The position numbers were made by a program, and so were the translations under genes. A model generated the notes under the pieces. The model made no database searches. It saw nothing but the letters and a program-made list of their open reading frames with translations, and was not told the origin of the DNA. A stretch of DNA of 64,000 nt from Entomortierella parvispora (taxonomy: Eukaryota > Mortierellomycota > Mortierellomycetes > Mortierellales > Mortierellaceae): NCBI GenBank assembly GCA_963573315.1, contig OY752153.1, positions 1,116,001 to 1,180,000 of the forward strand. The letters are read 5' to 3'. Shown here in pieces: positions 35,689 through 45,086 of the stretch (positions within the stretch are counted from its first letter, which is position 1; each line of letters begins with the position of its first letter).

Positions 35689-36401
35689 TCAGGTCCTAAC
35701 ACAAAAATGAAATTCGGGGTGGTTTTCGACGACGGCATGACCAATGAAGGAACCCCCCTGGACCTCTGTGATTGCCATTTTTCTCTTTAGGCAAGAGTCA
35801 TGATCAAGATTTGAAGGCCTCTCCAAAGTCGAGTCACCGATATTGCCCTTGAAGCGAAACTCGTTTGGCACGATGCTTGGGAGTAGGCCTTGGGTGCACA
35901 ATAATACAAAAAAACGGAGAATACCATCTACTTCCTCTTGGAGCCTCCGTTTCATTTTCTCGTTCACAGATGCGTCAGTCAAAGACTTCCCCCGAGATAG
36001 ACTGGAGCTTAGCCTTGCGTTCCCGTTCCTGTAGCGCCCAGTGGAATTTATCCACGTACTTGCGGGTGTCTCTGTTCCACTGCCGTTCCAGCCCTTCGCC
36101 TTTTTGATAAAGTCCTTTGTTCCGACAAAGGTAGAAAACGATCTCCTGCGTGCTTGCGCCTTCGTAAGTCCATCATGTCTCGAAGTGAAAGTGAGATAGC
36201 TTTTGTGGCCAATGTCAGATACCGAGTCTGTAAGATTTCATGGAGTCCCCTGTTGGGTGCCATATCAGCCCAGCTTTCCAGTTGGCGTGCTTTCAATCGG
36301 GGGACATGACTGACGATGGCGCGCAGTAGGCAGTTCCTAAATAACAAAATAACACTGCTGTAAATCTTGGACTCAAAGTGGGGCACGAGAAAAATAAACA
36401 C
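35689..36401 (-). CDS. Unrecognised protein, partial, at least two exons
   Basis: Frames that look broken become continuous if a 77-nt intron (36146-36222; GTATCT...CACGCAG, with a CTTACG branch-like site) is removed. LHEILQTR then runs into RSFSTFVGTKDFIKKAKGWNG and on through SLTDASVNEKMKRRLQEEVDGIL to the stop at 35689. The upstream exon reads VSHVPRLKARQLESWADMAP, with no ATG in frame; it may begin at an acceptor (GTTATTTAG) near 36350, so a further 5' exon is missing. I recognise no domain. The coding-like quality on both sides of the intron supports a real gene, but its ends are uncertain. Confidence 0.4.
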
Positions 36402-36420
36402 GGGCAGGTGAGCTCAAAGT

Positions 36421-36707
36421 CAAAGAAGGCTTTGCCAAAGCGTTATTGAGTACTCCGGGGGATCCAAGCAGGCAGCCACCGTCGGACTCTAGCATAATGA
36501 ATCCTCAAGTGGTGCCGAGCTGTCTAAACCAGCTCATAGCGTGCGTGATGGATGCCAACAACCATCCCTCATTACATTCGGGAGTGGCAGGATTGAGCTA
36601 TAGCATGGTTCAAGAAGGCTCTGCTCGAGCGTTATGAATACCCCAGGTGCCAAAGCAGGCATCCACTTTTAGACTCTGGCATAACGAATCTTCAAGTGGT
36701 GTCGGGC
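36421..36707. repeat. Diverged direct repeat, period about 190 bp
   Basis: Two ~98-bp segments, 36421-36520 and 36610-36707, share order and long matches (AAGGCT, GAGCGTTAT-like, AAGCAGGCA, ACTCT-GCATAA, TCAAGTGGTG) with roughly a fifth of positions changed and small indels. The DNA between them has no third copy. Confidence 0.75.
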
Positions 36708-36986
36708 GATGAAACATCCGACGCGCGTGAGTGGATAAGGTAGGGGAGGTTGTCAGCCCCAATGCACCTCGAAAAAAGTAACAATGTGGTGGTGTTGGTG
36801 GAAAATGGTGTGTGCACTGACCTTAGCTCAAGTATAGATGGGTTAATGCGTGAATGAATGTCTTGAACTCCCGTCACCCAATCAGTTCCACAGTTTTGCC
36901 ACCAAAGCCAACAATGGGAAAATAAAAATAAAAAATTGGTGGCAAAATGCCCCCCTGATTCTTTATTGTGGTCAGTCGTCTATTCT

Positions 36987-38807
36987 TCAGTTTTGGGGGT
37001 CGAACACAAGAACATAATGTTCGTTCATGTAACCCTTCAGTTCAAAATGCATGCTCGGATCCTTTGAAAACTTTCCTGTCAATCTACGCATGCCCGGCCA
37101 GGTTTCAACCATCCAGCGGATCTCGGGCCAACCCATATTCTGGTGCTTGTTCGTAAATGTCAGCGAGGACATGTTCGTCCAGGTCGCCAATTGGCCCAGT
37201 CCAGCCTGCAGCTCCCAATCAAGGCTTCGAGTGTCTACCAGCTCATTCTTGGGCCCGCCTGTCCACTGATGCAGATAGAAGCTGTTAAGTCGGGTCAATA
37301 TCGAGAGCCGTTCAAAGATTAGTCGCTGTTGACGTTCAAACGTCCCTTCTACCCCCATAGAGTCTTGTCGGGGTGACCATATCCGCGAATCTTGGGATTG
37401 CGAGGGAGGAGGGGTCATATCAATGTTGATGATCAGATTCTTCAAGTTCTTGCAAATCCAAGGCTCCCCCTCTATGATATCCATGTACCAGAGGCGACCA
37501 ACACTCAGGCTCTCCAACGAAGGCATTCTCGATAACGTTGCCTGGATCGTCAAACTGTCCACTCCAGAGGTGTGAAGTAAGTTGATGTGGCAAAGCGAGT
37601 TGTTGAACGAGCGCCCTTGTAGCCCAGTTGCTTCGATCGATGGTAGCCGTACAAATCCAGTTTCTTGTTGAGCTCTTTCCCCGGCCGCAAAGAGTACTTG
37701 AAAGGTCTTTTGTCCAATCCTGGAGGAATCAACAGTCAAGGCCTTCAGTCTTGACCCCAAAGGGCTTTCCATCAATCGAGCCCAGTGGTCGTCATGATAG
37801 GACTGGGTGCCATTGATGATCTTGAGCTCTTTCAGTTGTGGCCACGCACCGTCAAAGAGCATGGTTCCGAACTGATCCAGAGGAAACTCCCAATTGCCCC
37901 TCAAGAGCTCCCATTCGATGCTTTGGATATTTTGACAGTGCTGAAAAAGTTGCCAGTCTGTCGCTTTTTCTAAGCACTGGATAATCTTCAGCTTTCGGAG
38001 TTTAGAAGGAGGAGGCGATGATGGTGAATAGCAAGGAAGAGAATCAGGGGTGACAAGCTTCGTCTTTGGGGCAAAAGAGTTGGTGCTGGCACTTATAAAG
38101 GATCCAGTGGCTGGAACAAGGGGCGGCACAGGTTCCTGGGTACTATACCGCTGGGCAATTTCGTGAGCTATCCAATCCGGGAATTCGCCCCCATCACCTC
38201 TCCGGTCTCCACCCCCTCCTCTCCAGACCAAGGTTCCAGCATTAGAGATTGCCTTCCAAAACAATCCAGCGTGAATGGGTCGGATCGAGGTGTAAGAAAG
38301 TCGAAGTGTCTCCAGTCTCTCACAGCCTCCGATCGCCTTCAAGATCTCGGCAGTCATAATACTTCCCTGTTCACTCGACACTGACAGAAACTTGAGGGAT
38401 GACTGATGACGTTCGATCAACAGACGCCAGTAATACCACATACTGTATCGGTCTGGAGCACCAGGCACGGGGAGCAAAGTTTGTCCGGGCTTAGTTATTT
38501 CGCTGGGGGCTGAGCCCGAAAACTCCAAGTGCGTGAGTTGCTGACAGCCTTGGAGAGACAAGTATGGGATTTGACGGCAACTCTGGATGGACAGGCGTTG
38601 AACGAGATGCTTGTTCTGCTCCAGAGCCTTGAGCGGCGGGTATTTCGATTTTTTTGTTTGCTCGCCAAAACGAAGAGACTGCCAAATAAGCGGAATGAAC
38701 GACGCGTGCCAGTCGCGATTCACTTGAGCGCAAGCGATAATCGTTGTGGGTGTCATGAACTCTCCAATGGCTCGGCGAATGTCCTCAATTTCCAGCGCTT
38801 GGTTCAT
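36987..38807 (-). CDS. F-box/LRR-type protein
   Basis: A single exon encodes 606 aa from ATG 38807; an in-frame extension to 39002 is rejected as promoter. The N-terminus (EIEDIRRAIGEFMTPTTIIACAQVNRDWHASFIPLIW) is the F-box-like motif common in Mortierella proteins, and leucine-rich repeat-like segments follow (LVQRLSIQSC, QLTHLEFSGS, RLETLRLSYTSI, LKELKIINGT, SLESLSVGRLW). Presumed role: substrate receptor of an SCF ubiquitin ligase. Substrate is unknown. The frame is uninterrupted, in contrast with the F-box loci at 6-8 kb and 47-48.5 kb. The 5' end lies 179 bp from the 3' end of SSL1. Confidence 0.72.
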   Translation of the reverse strand: MNQALEIEDIRRAIGEFMTPTTIIACAQVNRDWHASFIPLIWQSLRFGEQTKKSKYPPLKALEQNKHLVQRLSIQSCRQIPYLSLQGCQQLTHLEFSGSAPSEITKPGQTLLPVPGAPDRYSMWYYWRLLIERHQSSLKFLSVSSEQGSIMTAEILKAIGGCERLETLRLSYTSIRPIHAGLFWKAISNAGTLVWRGGGGDRRGDGGEFPDWIAHEIAQRYSTQEPVPPLVPATGSFISASTNSFAPKTKLVTPDSLPCYSPSSPPPSKLRKLKIIQCLEKATDWQLFQHCQNIQSIEWELLRGNWEFPLDQFGTMLFDGAWPQLKELKIINGTQSYHDDHWARLMESPLGSRLKALTVDSSRIGQKTFQVLFAAGERAQQETGFVRLPSIEATGLQGRSFNNSLCHINLLHTSGVDSLTIQATLSRMPSLESLSVGRLWYMDIIEGEPWICKNLKNLIINIDMTPPPSQSQDSRIWSPRQDSMGVEGTFERQQRLIFERLSILTRLNSFYLHQWTGGPKNELVDTRSLDWELQAGLGQLATWTNMSSLTFTNKHQNMGWPEIRWMVETWPGMRRLTGKFSKDPSMHFELKGYMNEHYVLVFDPQN

Positions 38808-38985
38808 GATGAATGAAGGGGGGAGAATTGATGGAGATTGATGGAGATTGATGAGAAATGTGAATCTCTGGGCTTTTATTTTCTGGTGGAGCAACAGCCT
38901 TTCCTGCGCCTCCAGCCAACAGATCTCGAAAGTGACGTTTCTGTGGCACAACAAATTTATTGTAGTATGCCTTCTCGCAGGGTGT

Positions 38986-40598
38986 CTAGGAGACTGTGCC
39001 AAGCTTGGACGGGGGTAGCCGTGCTGCTTGCGTCAACGAAGGCGCCAATCCCCCTTGTTTCCTGGGTCGGCTCAAACATCCGGGGCAGTTATGAAGGACA
39101 TCATGGATAAATAGATCACAGTCTGCACAGAAGGTTTTGTCACAAAGCTTGCACTGATATCGTCCTGCATCTGTAGTAGCCTGGAGCTGGGGACTGATCT
39201 TGTGTGGACTTGGGAACGTTTTCTGGCAGGAGAAGCAGGCTGATGTTGAGGCAGCACTATTGAAAAACATATGAAGGAGGAAAAGTCATTGTCAGAGTTA
39301 TCTGTGGTCATTACCAGGAAATATTCGAATCTCGATCAGGACAAAAAACATACTCCTTCCACGCAACTTCCACAAAGTTCTCAACAGGAAACAGGTGGTG
39401 ATAACTTCTTGCCAGCAATGGACTCGACACCAAGGTCAGAGTGCAGATGTCGCATTCTGTCGGGATGTCGCACAGTTTTGAACTGCACCGTGGACAAATG
39501 TAGCCACCCAAGGTCAAGCGATTATGGCACGCGCACAGGGTCGCCGCACTCTCGTTTGACCGTGATGGAAAACCCATTTGAACAAGATTGGACGCCGCTT
39601 TTGTTGTTGTCACTGCCGTAGGTGGGATGACTTCGAAGAGCAAATCCCTATAATGACCCTCGTTCATTGCTACCCCAAAAGTTCCTAGATGCGTACGATA
39701 TTGAGATTGAGTGAGCCGTAACTTCCCGTCGAACTTGAAGAGATCAGTTAGATCCAAAGTTCTTACCTTTTGTTTGAAGGGTCAAAAATTTCAGAACTTG
39801 AACCTCTGCTGCCAGTGCTATTACGGACGCCCTGATATTATCTTTGACCAGCTGTGCAATAGTGTCGTGGATATTCCCTGGATCTGTCGTCGTCAGTGAC
39901 CCCATGATGACTAAAATCTCTCGAGAACCATGGGCCGGTACATGGATCAATGAATTCCTTGCTAATTCCAAAGCGTTCTGTAATGACGGCTCTCCATTCA
40001 ATTCTTGAAATTTCTTCAGCTTCAAAGCTCGGATATGGTCTGTTGGATTTCCCGAGAGTTCCGATAGCTTTTCTGCAAGGCCGTCTTTAGTCCCAATCAA
40101 TCCAATCTGCGAGATCGGGTTCTGATCGAAAAATTCTGCGATGAAAGCTTCGAGATAGGTAAATGTGAGCGAGAGTCGAGAGGGTCGAAGGTCCTTTTCC
40201 TGCATGGCGCCAGACAAATCAATGACGATAAATAGATGACGAATGATTCCTCTCTGGATCGGATCCGTGTCCCGTAAAAGTCTTGATTATAAGAGTAAAG
40301 TTGGTCGAGGTTAGACATCGTACGCCACCAATTTTGTTCCTGTTTGAGTGGCAAACACTGCATCCAATATGAAAAAAGCTGGTCATCCATGTATGTACCT
40401 TTTGCGCTTAGCAGCTTGTTGTAAGCTGTTGACAACTCCGGCGAGACTTCCGTGCTCATCCTCTTGAAGAACATCCCATGAGCGCTTGTATTCTTCCTCC
40501 CAAGCATAGTTCGCTTGATTGGTTTGCAAGGAGGAATCATCCACGTCAATGAAATCCTCGTCATCCTCGGGAACGTTCCTGCGCCCATTTGTTGCCAT
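38986..40598 (-). CDS. SSL1: TFIIH core subunit Ssl1/p44
   Basis: Four exons (40399-40598, 39767-40281, 39354-39684, 38986-39256) encode 438 aa; yeast Ssl1 has 461 and human p44 395. An acidic N-terminus (EDDEDFIDVDD, then YAWEEEYKRSW) leads to a von Willebrand A-type domain (HLFIVIDLSGAM, REILVIMGSLTTTDPG, VIALAAEVQVLK). The third exon gives GTFGVAMNEGHYRDLL and CPRCSSKLCDIPTECDICTLTLVSS, then ARSYHHLFPV. The C-terminal zinc region reads CFSCQKTF, YQCKLCDKTFCADCDLFIHD and CPGC. Ssl1 binds and stimulates the XPD/Rad3 helicase in transcription and nucleotide-excision repair. It shares a 511-bp divergent promoter with ERG28. Identification is firm. Confidence 0.93.
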
Positions 40599-41109
40599 TG
40601 CGTCTATTAATTGAGTTCCAGAGGCTGTTTCTTTGCAATTGCCGAGTACGGTTCTTGTGTTGTATGGTGGGTGGTGCGATGCGAGAACGAGGATTTCAAG
40701 CATGGCGCGAAGCTTTTATAACCCAAGAAGCAGTCACGTGCTGCGCGTACTGTGTGCACTTGGGGAACGAAAGACCCAAGTTTCCTTTGTTTCCGCCAGG
40801 CAGCAAAGTGTAGCTCCAAAGGCAGGATAGGGAGGACACATGCACAAGCCTCGGGCAGATCTGATCTCGCTTGGTCCTTCGTGTTTCGCGGGCTAAGCTG
40901 GGTCTAGGCATGGTCCTCTTCCCTCACGGGCCACGGGCATGCATCGTATGATTTTCCACCAGTGGCTTTGTCGCCCGGTCCAGGCACACAGATCTGGTCG
41001 GAAACTTCAACGGCCGAACGAATTTCCTCCCACGACAGTTCCCTCTTCTCCTCTTTCTTCTCATCTCTTGCATCTCTTCATCCACTTCATCTTTCATTCA
41101 CATCCTACC
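40599..41109. promoter_or_regulatory. Divergent promoter of SSL1 and ERG28 with GTCACGTG
   Basis: GTCACGTG at 40733-40740 lies about 135 bp upstream of the SSL1 start. Nearer ERG28 the sequence becomes C/T-rich, as is usual before fungal start codons. Confidence 0.45.
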
Positions 41110-41827
41110 ATGCTCGGTCTCATCGGTTGGTCATCTCTCCCTGCTGGTCTCTTGCCCAAATGGCTCTGGATTGTTGGCGTCACCTCATTCCTGAACACGT
41201 TCCAGGCCTTTGTCACCCTCTCCGCCACCCGCCGTATCTATGCCAACAAGCCCCAGGAAGGTAAAGACTGACCAACTGGATGTTTTACACATTGCTTCAT
41301 AACGCCTCGTAGCTCACAATACATGCGTCCATAAATCACCATGTTATTGTTATTAGTCACTGGTCTCTCTGGTCGTACCTTTGGTGTTTGGACCCTGATC
41401 TCCTCCGCCGTCCGTCTCTATGGTGCCTACAACTTGCACCTCGCACCGTATGTGTTTTTTCTTCTTCTTTGCCTCAATGTCTAAACGAGATCAACATCTT
41501 GTATCTCAAGATCAAACAACTGCCAGATTCTCACTCTGTTTTCATACCTTGTTACCTTTATTAGCATGTACAATATCACCATGTGCACCTTTGCTATCGC
41601 ATGGTTCCACTTCATGTCCGAGTTCTTTGTCTTCAGAACTGCAAAGATCACCGGCCCCTTCTTGGCCCCATGCGTCGTCGCCAGTAAGTGCCTGTCCACC
41701 CTCTCTCTGATTTACCCACAGGGATGTGCTCTTTTCATTCGTATTCATCTTCTTTCTCTCATCCTCCACAGCCTCCTCTTTGATCTGGATGGCGTCGCAG
41801 TACGGATACTACGTCAAGCAGTACTAA
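41110..41827 (+). CDS. ERG28: Ergosterol biosynthesis scaffold Erg28
   Basis: Four exons (41110-41260, 41357-41447, 41565-41683, 41772-41827) encode 138 aa; yeast Erg28 has 148. Four hydrophobic segments are visible. Family signatures are LPKWLWIVGVTSFLNTFQAF, VTGLSGRTFGVWTLISSAVRLYGAYN, FHFMSEFFVFRT and LIWMASQYGYYV. Erg28 is an ER membrane protein that tethers the C-4 demethylation enzymes Erg25, Erg26 and Erg27, and also contacts Erg6. Donors are GTAAAG, GTATGT and GTAAGT, all with TAG or CAG acceptors. ERG6, its partner, lies at 8.4-10.4 kb on the other strand. Identification is firm. Confidence 0.95.
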
Positions 41828-42029
41828 ACATTCAGGATCTCACCAAATCATGTCAAAAATAAACGATGTGGACAAAATCCAGGAACAAGCACCTTAATCA
41901 CTTACCATCAGGATATATCAGTATTAGAAATGAAAGAGCTGAGATCAGTATTGAGAATGTAATAGCAAGCCCGGAAGGACAACGGGAGAAACCACACTAC
42001 TCTTTATTCTGGAGCAACGAAAATCAAAA

Positions 42030-43498
42030 CTATTGATCAGCAACAGGGGGCGCCGAAGGACGTTGGAGCCCGATATAACTTCCCCAGCTGTTATCGGATG
42101 CTTGACGAGAATGGGGCGCAGGAGGTGCGGCGACAGGATCAGCGAGAGCAGGAGACGGTGTCAACAACGAGTCTTCGCTGTCATAGTCGTAAAGGCTGAT
42201 CTTTCGATTACGAAGACTTCCTGTCGAAGCGATCGAAGCAGTATCGACTCCAGTCGTTGAGGCGGCAGCTCTATCCAACCTCTCCTGAAGTCGGTCCATT
42301 CCCGCTTTAACCTGGGGTGCAAGTGTCTCGCTGATTCCGAGCATGTTATTTGTATGACCCGAAACACTTTGGGATGAAGAGGACGACCCAGAAGACGCCG
42401 CCCGATTTTCATAAAGGTTCACTGGAGGCTGGGGAAGGGGCCGAGCAGGAATATGGCGGCTGATAGTTTCAGAAGCCATTGTAGCTACAGCTGCAAGTTT
42501 GGGCGACATCCAAGATAGGTAACTCTGGGCAGCTGTTGGTCTCGGTGTTTCGACAGACTCATTCAAAGAGGAGGCAGCGACAGAGGAATAGGGTGGTGGT
42601 TGAGCAGACGTTTGCTTGACAGAGTCCAAGTCAGAGCTGAGGGATGAAGCGCCTGCTTGGTTTTGAGACTGGAGAGAGATTGGTTAAAAGCTGTCTCTGG
42701 GACATCTGAGTGACCTGATAGGGAAGGCGGAGCATCTTACTTTTTTGTAAAGGTCCCAAGCGAGGTTTTGAATGAAGTTGATAGCACGCTTAATGTAATC
42801 CATGCCCATAGCCATGGCTTGTTTTTGAATGTCCTTAAGCGTCTGGTCAATCTCGCGCTCATGCTGGGTGAGATATGGATCTACGATGGCCTGGTAAAGA
42901 TAAATCGAGCCCTGAATTTGACATTGGACCACGGCACAGTTAGTAAACCCAGCATTACATATCAACGACATGAAAACTCCATATGTCCATACCTGCGTCT
43001 GTGGTAAGATCATCCAAAGGACAAACAGCATCTTGATTTCGTAGTAGAACGGGAACCTGTGAGGGCAAAGTCAGGTCAGCACAGTCTAGTTCAATTGCGC
43101 CAGCCCGTGCAAACACCGCCACGTATATGATTCCTTGGCGTTTTCCTTATTTTCGGTCTCTGGCCACCTTTTCCTACCAAAAAACAAATGTGTCCAAAAC
43201 AAATTCAGCCAAGGTAAAAAGTCCCATGACGGTCCAGTACATAAGCCAGGCGGTCAATCGTGTATGATCGCGAGAGTGAATAGCTTTGAACGAGGCGTAC
43301 GCGGGATACTAAAAAAACGAGTTTCGAGGCAGAGTGGCACCAGGTTGGAAATAAGGACAAGTATTAGAAAAATAAGAAATAAAAAAGCCGAAGCAGCTGT
43401 AAAGACGTTGAGACGGAACGTACAACCGATCCTGCTATCGAGCTATTGTTTGGCAGGTAGATGCATGCTATGGTTAGCCTTCGCATTGCATGCACCAT
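42030..43498 (-). CDS. REEP/Yop1/DP1 (TB2-HVA22) family ER-shaping protein
   Basis: Five exons (43424-43498, 43178-43308, 42993-43056, 42741-42911, 42030-42668) encode 359 aa. The family core reads YPAYASFKAIHSRD, LTAWLMYWTVMGLFTLAEF, WFPFYYEIKMLFVLWMILP and GSIYLYQAIVDPYLTQHE, which match the hairpin region of REEP/DP1/Yop1 proteins that curve ER tubules. An amphipathic helix and then a long Ser/Pro-rich tail follow, as in REEP1-4-type members, whereas Yop1 itself is short. Exon 1 (MVHAMRRLT...GSV) is the least certain; it is supported by GTT|GTACGT and a phase-0 join before YPAY. GTCACGTG lies about 190 bp upstream. The family is firm; the exact orthologue is not. Confidence 0.85.
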
Positions 43499-43688
43499 GA
43501 AGGTATTATTTTTCAAAGTCAGCTGATTAATGCTCATTCAAGAATTTTACCAGACCACTCGTGTGAGAAGGTATAGTAACATGGTGGGAATGCTTTGATA
43601 AGAAAAATGAATGGAGTGATAAAGAAAGGAGAGTCATTGGAGATGGTAGTTGTTGAAGAACAAGTGCATGCATGTCACCCCTTGGCCA

Positions 43689-43696
43689 CACGTGAC
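43689..43696 (-). promoter_or_regulatory. GTCACGTG site upstream of the REEP gene
   Basis: On the minus strand the site reads GTCACGTG, about 190 bp before ATG 43498. The same octamer occurs in three other spacers of this window. Confidence 0.35.
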
Positions 43697-43862
43697 ACCA
43701 AACATTGCTCGAGCACGGACCACCCAGTTATCACACAAATGTCGAACTTGATCCGTTCTTTTTTTTTTCTTGCGAAAACTTCAGTCTAATGGTCGGCTAT
43801 AAAATACAGGTAAAAGTACACCAGGTGCTATGGATTCTGTACAATGGACAGGTGCACGCCCC

Positions 43863-44891
43863 TCAAAAGCCAATGAGGGTCTTCAAATCTGGTACAACGC
43901 CGAGCTTCAAGAGTCTATCGATCATTTTACTCTTGCCTTTCTCGACACACCATCGCAGACACTCGCGATCCGGCTGTATTCCCAGATCCAGAAAGACATC
44001 CAGCACTTCATTGTGCTCTTCTACACATGCCCATCGAATGGCCTTCTGATCCAGCGGTGCCCCGGCCTCCACTAGTAGCTTCACCATTTCCAGATCGCCT
44101 CTTTGTGACGCTCGTACTAGAGGGTAGTGGCTCGGATAGGAGGGGGAAGCTCCTCGTCTAAGCAGATTCCGGATCAGGACCATGTGCTTATTCGATTTGA
44201 AGAGCCTCCTCGGCATTGGGAAGTCTTTGGGTAGAGGTATCTCCTTGTCGAAATTGCCAGCATCTCCTCCTCCTGTCACTTCCGAGGCTGGCGATTCTTC
44301 CAGCGATTCTGCGGTCTGTTCTGCCTTCGGTCTTATCTCCTCGGCTGGGCGCTCTGGCTCCGTAACATGGTACTTTTTCCTCCGCCTCTTCTTGGGAGGT
44401 TCTGCTGAAAACCGTAAGGTGCTCGGATCGAGCGGTGGACTATCGACGACTGAGCTTGCCCTCGACGATACTGGGCTATCATAGCTCATATAAGATCCCT
44501 CGCTTGCTTGCCTTGAGTATGATCCTTGAATCGAAGGGCTTGGAGGGAAGAAATCAAATGTAGCAGAAGAAATAGCATGCTGCTGGCGCTGTCGTCGTTC
44601 TTTGACTTCCTTGATCCGTTCACGTTCCTGGCTGTATATCCGATCAAGTCCATTCAGCAGATCCAGGTCAAAGAAGGACCAACGAAGACCTTTTATAACT
44701 GCCTTGACATAGTTGTTCCTGTAACGAATGAGCAAGAACTGGATCCGGGCAGCGACCGACTTCGAGAGGGGAGCAAGGGCTTGATTCAGAACTCGACAGG
44801 TCAAGACAAGGGAGGGATTCGAGGAGAGGGCAAAGATGTAAGAGACGAGTTCGATGGGGAGAGTCGTTAATGAGGCAGGGGGCCTTTCCAT
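43863..44891 (-). CDS. F-box-like and ankyrin-type repeat protein
   Basis: A single exon encodes 342 aa. The N-terminus (LTTLPIELVSYIFALSSNPSLVLTCRVLNQAL) resembles an F-box-type helix bundle. A Ser-rich middle with a basic nuclear-type signal (PPKKRRRKK, about residue 167) follows. The last ~100 residues form three to four ankyrin-type units (HYPLVRASQRGDLEMVKLLVEAGAPLD, IRWACVEEHNEVLDVFLDLG, LRWCVEKGKSKMIDRLLKLGV). Role is unknown. The 5' end faces the CENP-O-like gene across 195 bp. Confidence 0.75.
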   Translation of the reverse strand: MERPPASLTTLPIELVSYIFALSSNPSLVLTCRVLNQALAPLSKSVAARIQFLLIRYRNNYVKAVIKGLRWSFFDLDLLNGLDRIYSQERERIKEVKERRQRQQHAISSATFDFFPPSPSIQGSYSRQASEGSYMSYDSPVSSRASSVVDSPPLDPSTLRFSAEPPKKRRRKKYHVTEPERPAEEIRPKAEQTAESLEESPASEVTGGGDAGNFDKEIPLPKDFPMPRRLFKSNKHMVLIRNLLRRGASPSYPSHYPLVRASQRGDLEMVKLLVEAGAPLDQKAIRWACVEEHNEVLDVFLDLGIQPDRECLRWCVEKGKSKMIDRLLKLGVVPDLKTLIGF

Positions 44892-45086
44892 TCTAATAGG
44901 AAGGAATGAATGGGGGAGAGGTCAATGAACAGAACAAAAAGAAGAGGAGCGCATGCATTTCGGATTTTTTTTGTCAACACACAGCAGTTAAAAGGGTCAC
45001 GTGCCTACAGCTGAAAGGAAGAAAGAAAGGCACGCAATTGAGTCCCTCCTCTCTCTGTCCACATACACCGCGAACACGCACAGAGC
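44892..45086. promoter_or_regulatory. Compact divergent promoter with GTCACGTG
   Basis: Only 195 bp separate the start codons of the ankyrin-type gene (minus) and the CENP-O-like gene (plus). GTCACGTG at 44996-45003 is about 85 bp before the CENP-O-like ATG and about 105 bp from the other. Confidence 0.45.

Noticed and set aside
38808-39002. Extended start of the F-box/LRR protein
   Set aside because: The extra 65 codons read through promoter-like sequence with ATTGATGG repeats; ATG 38807 begins the F-box-like segment directly.
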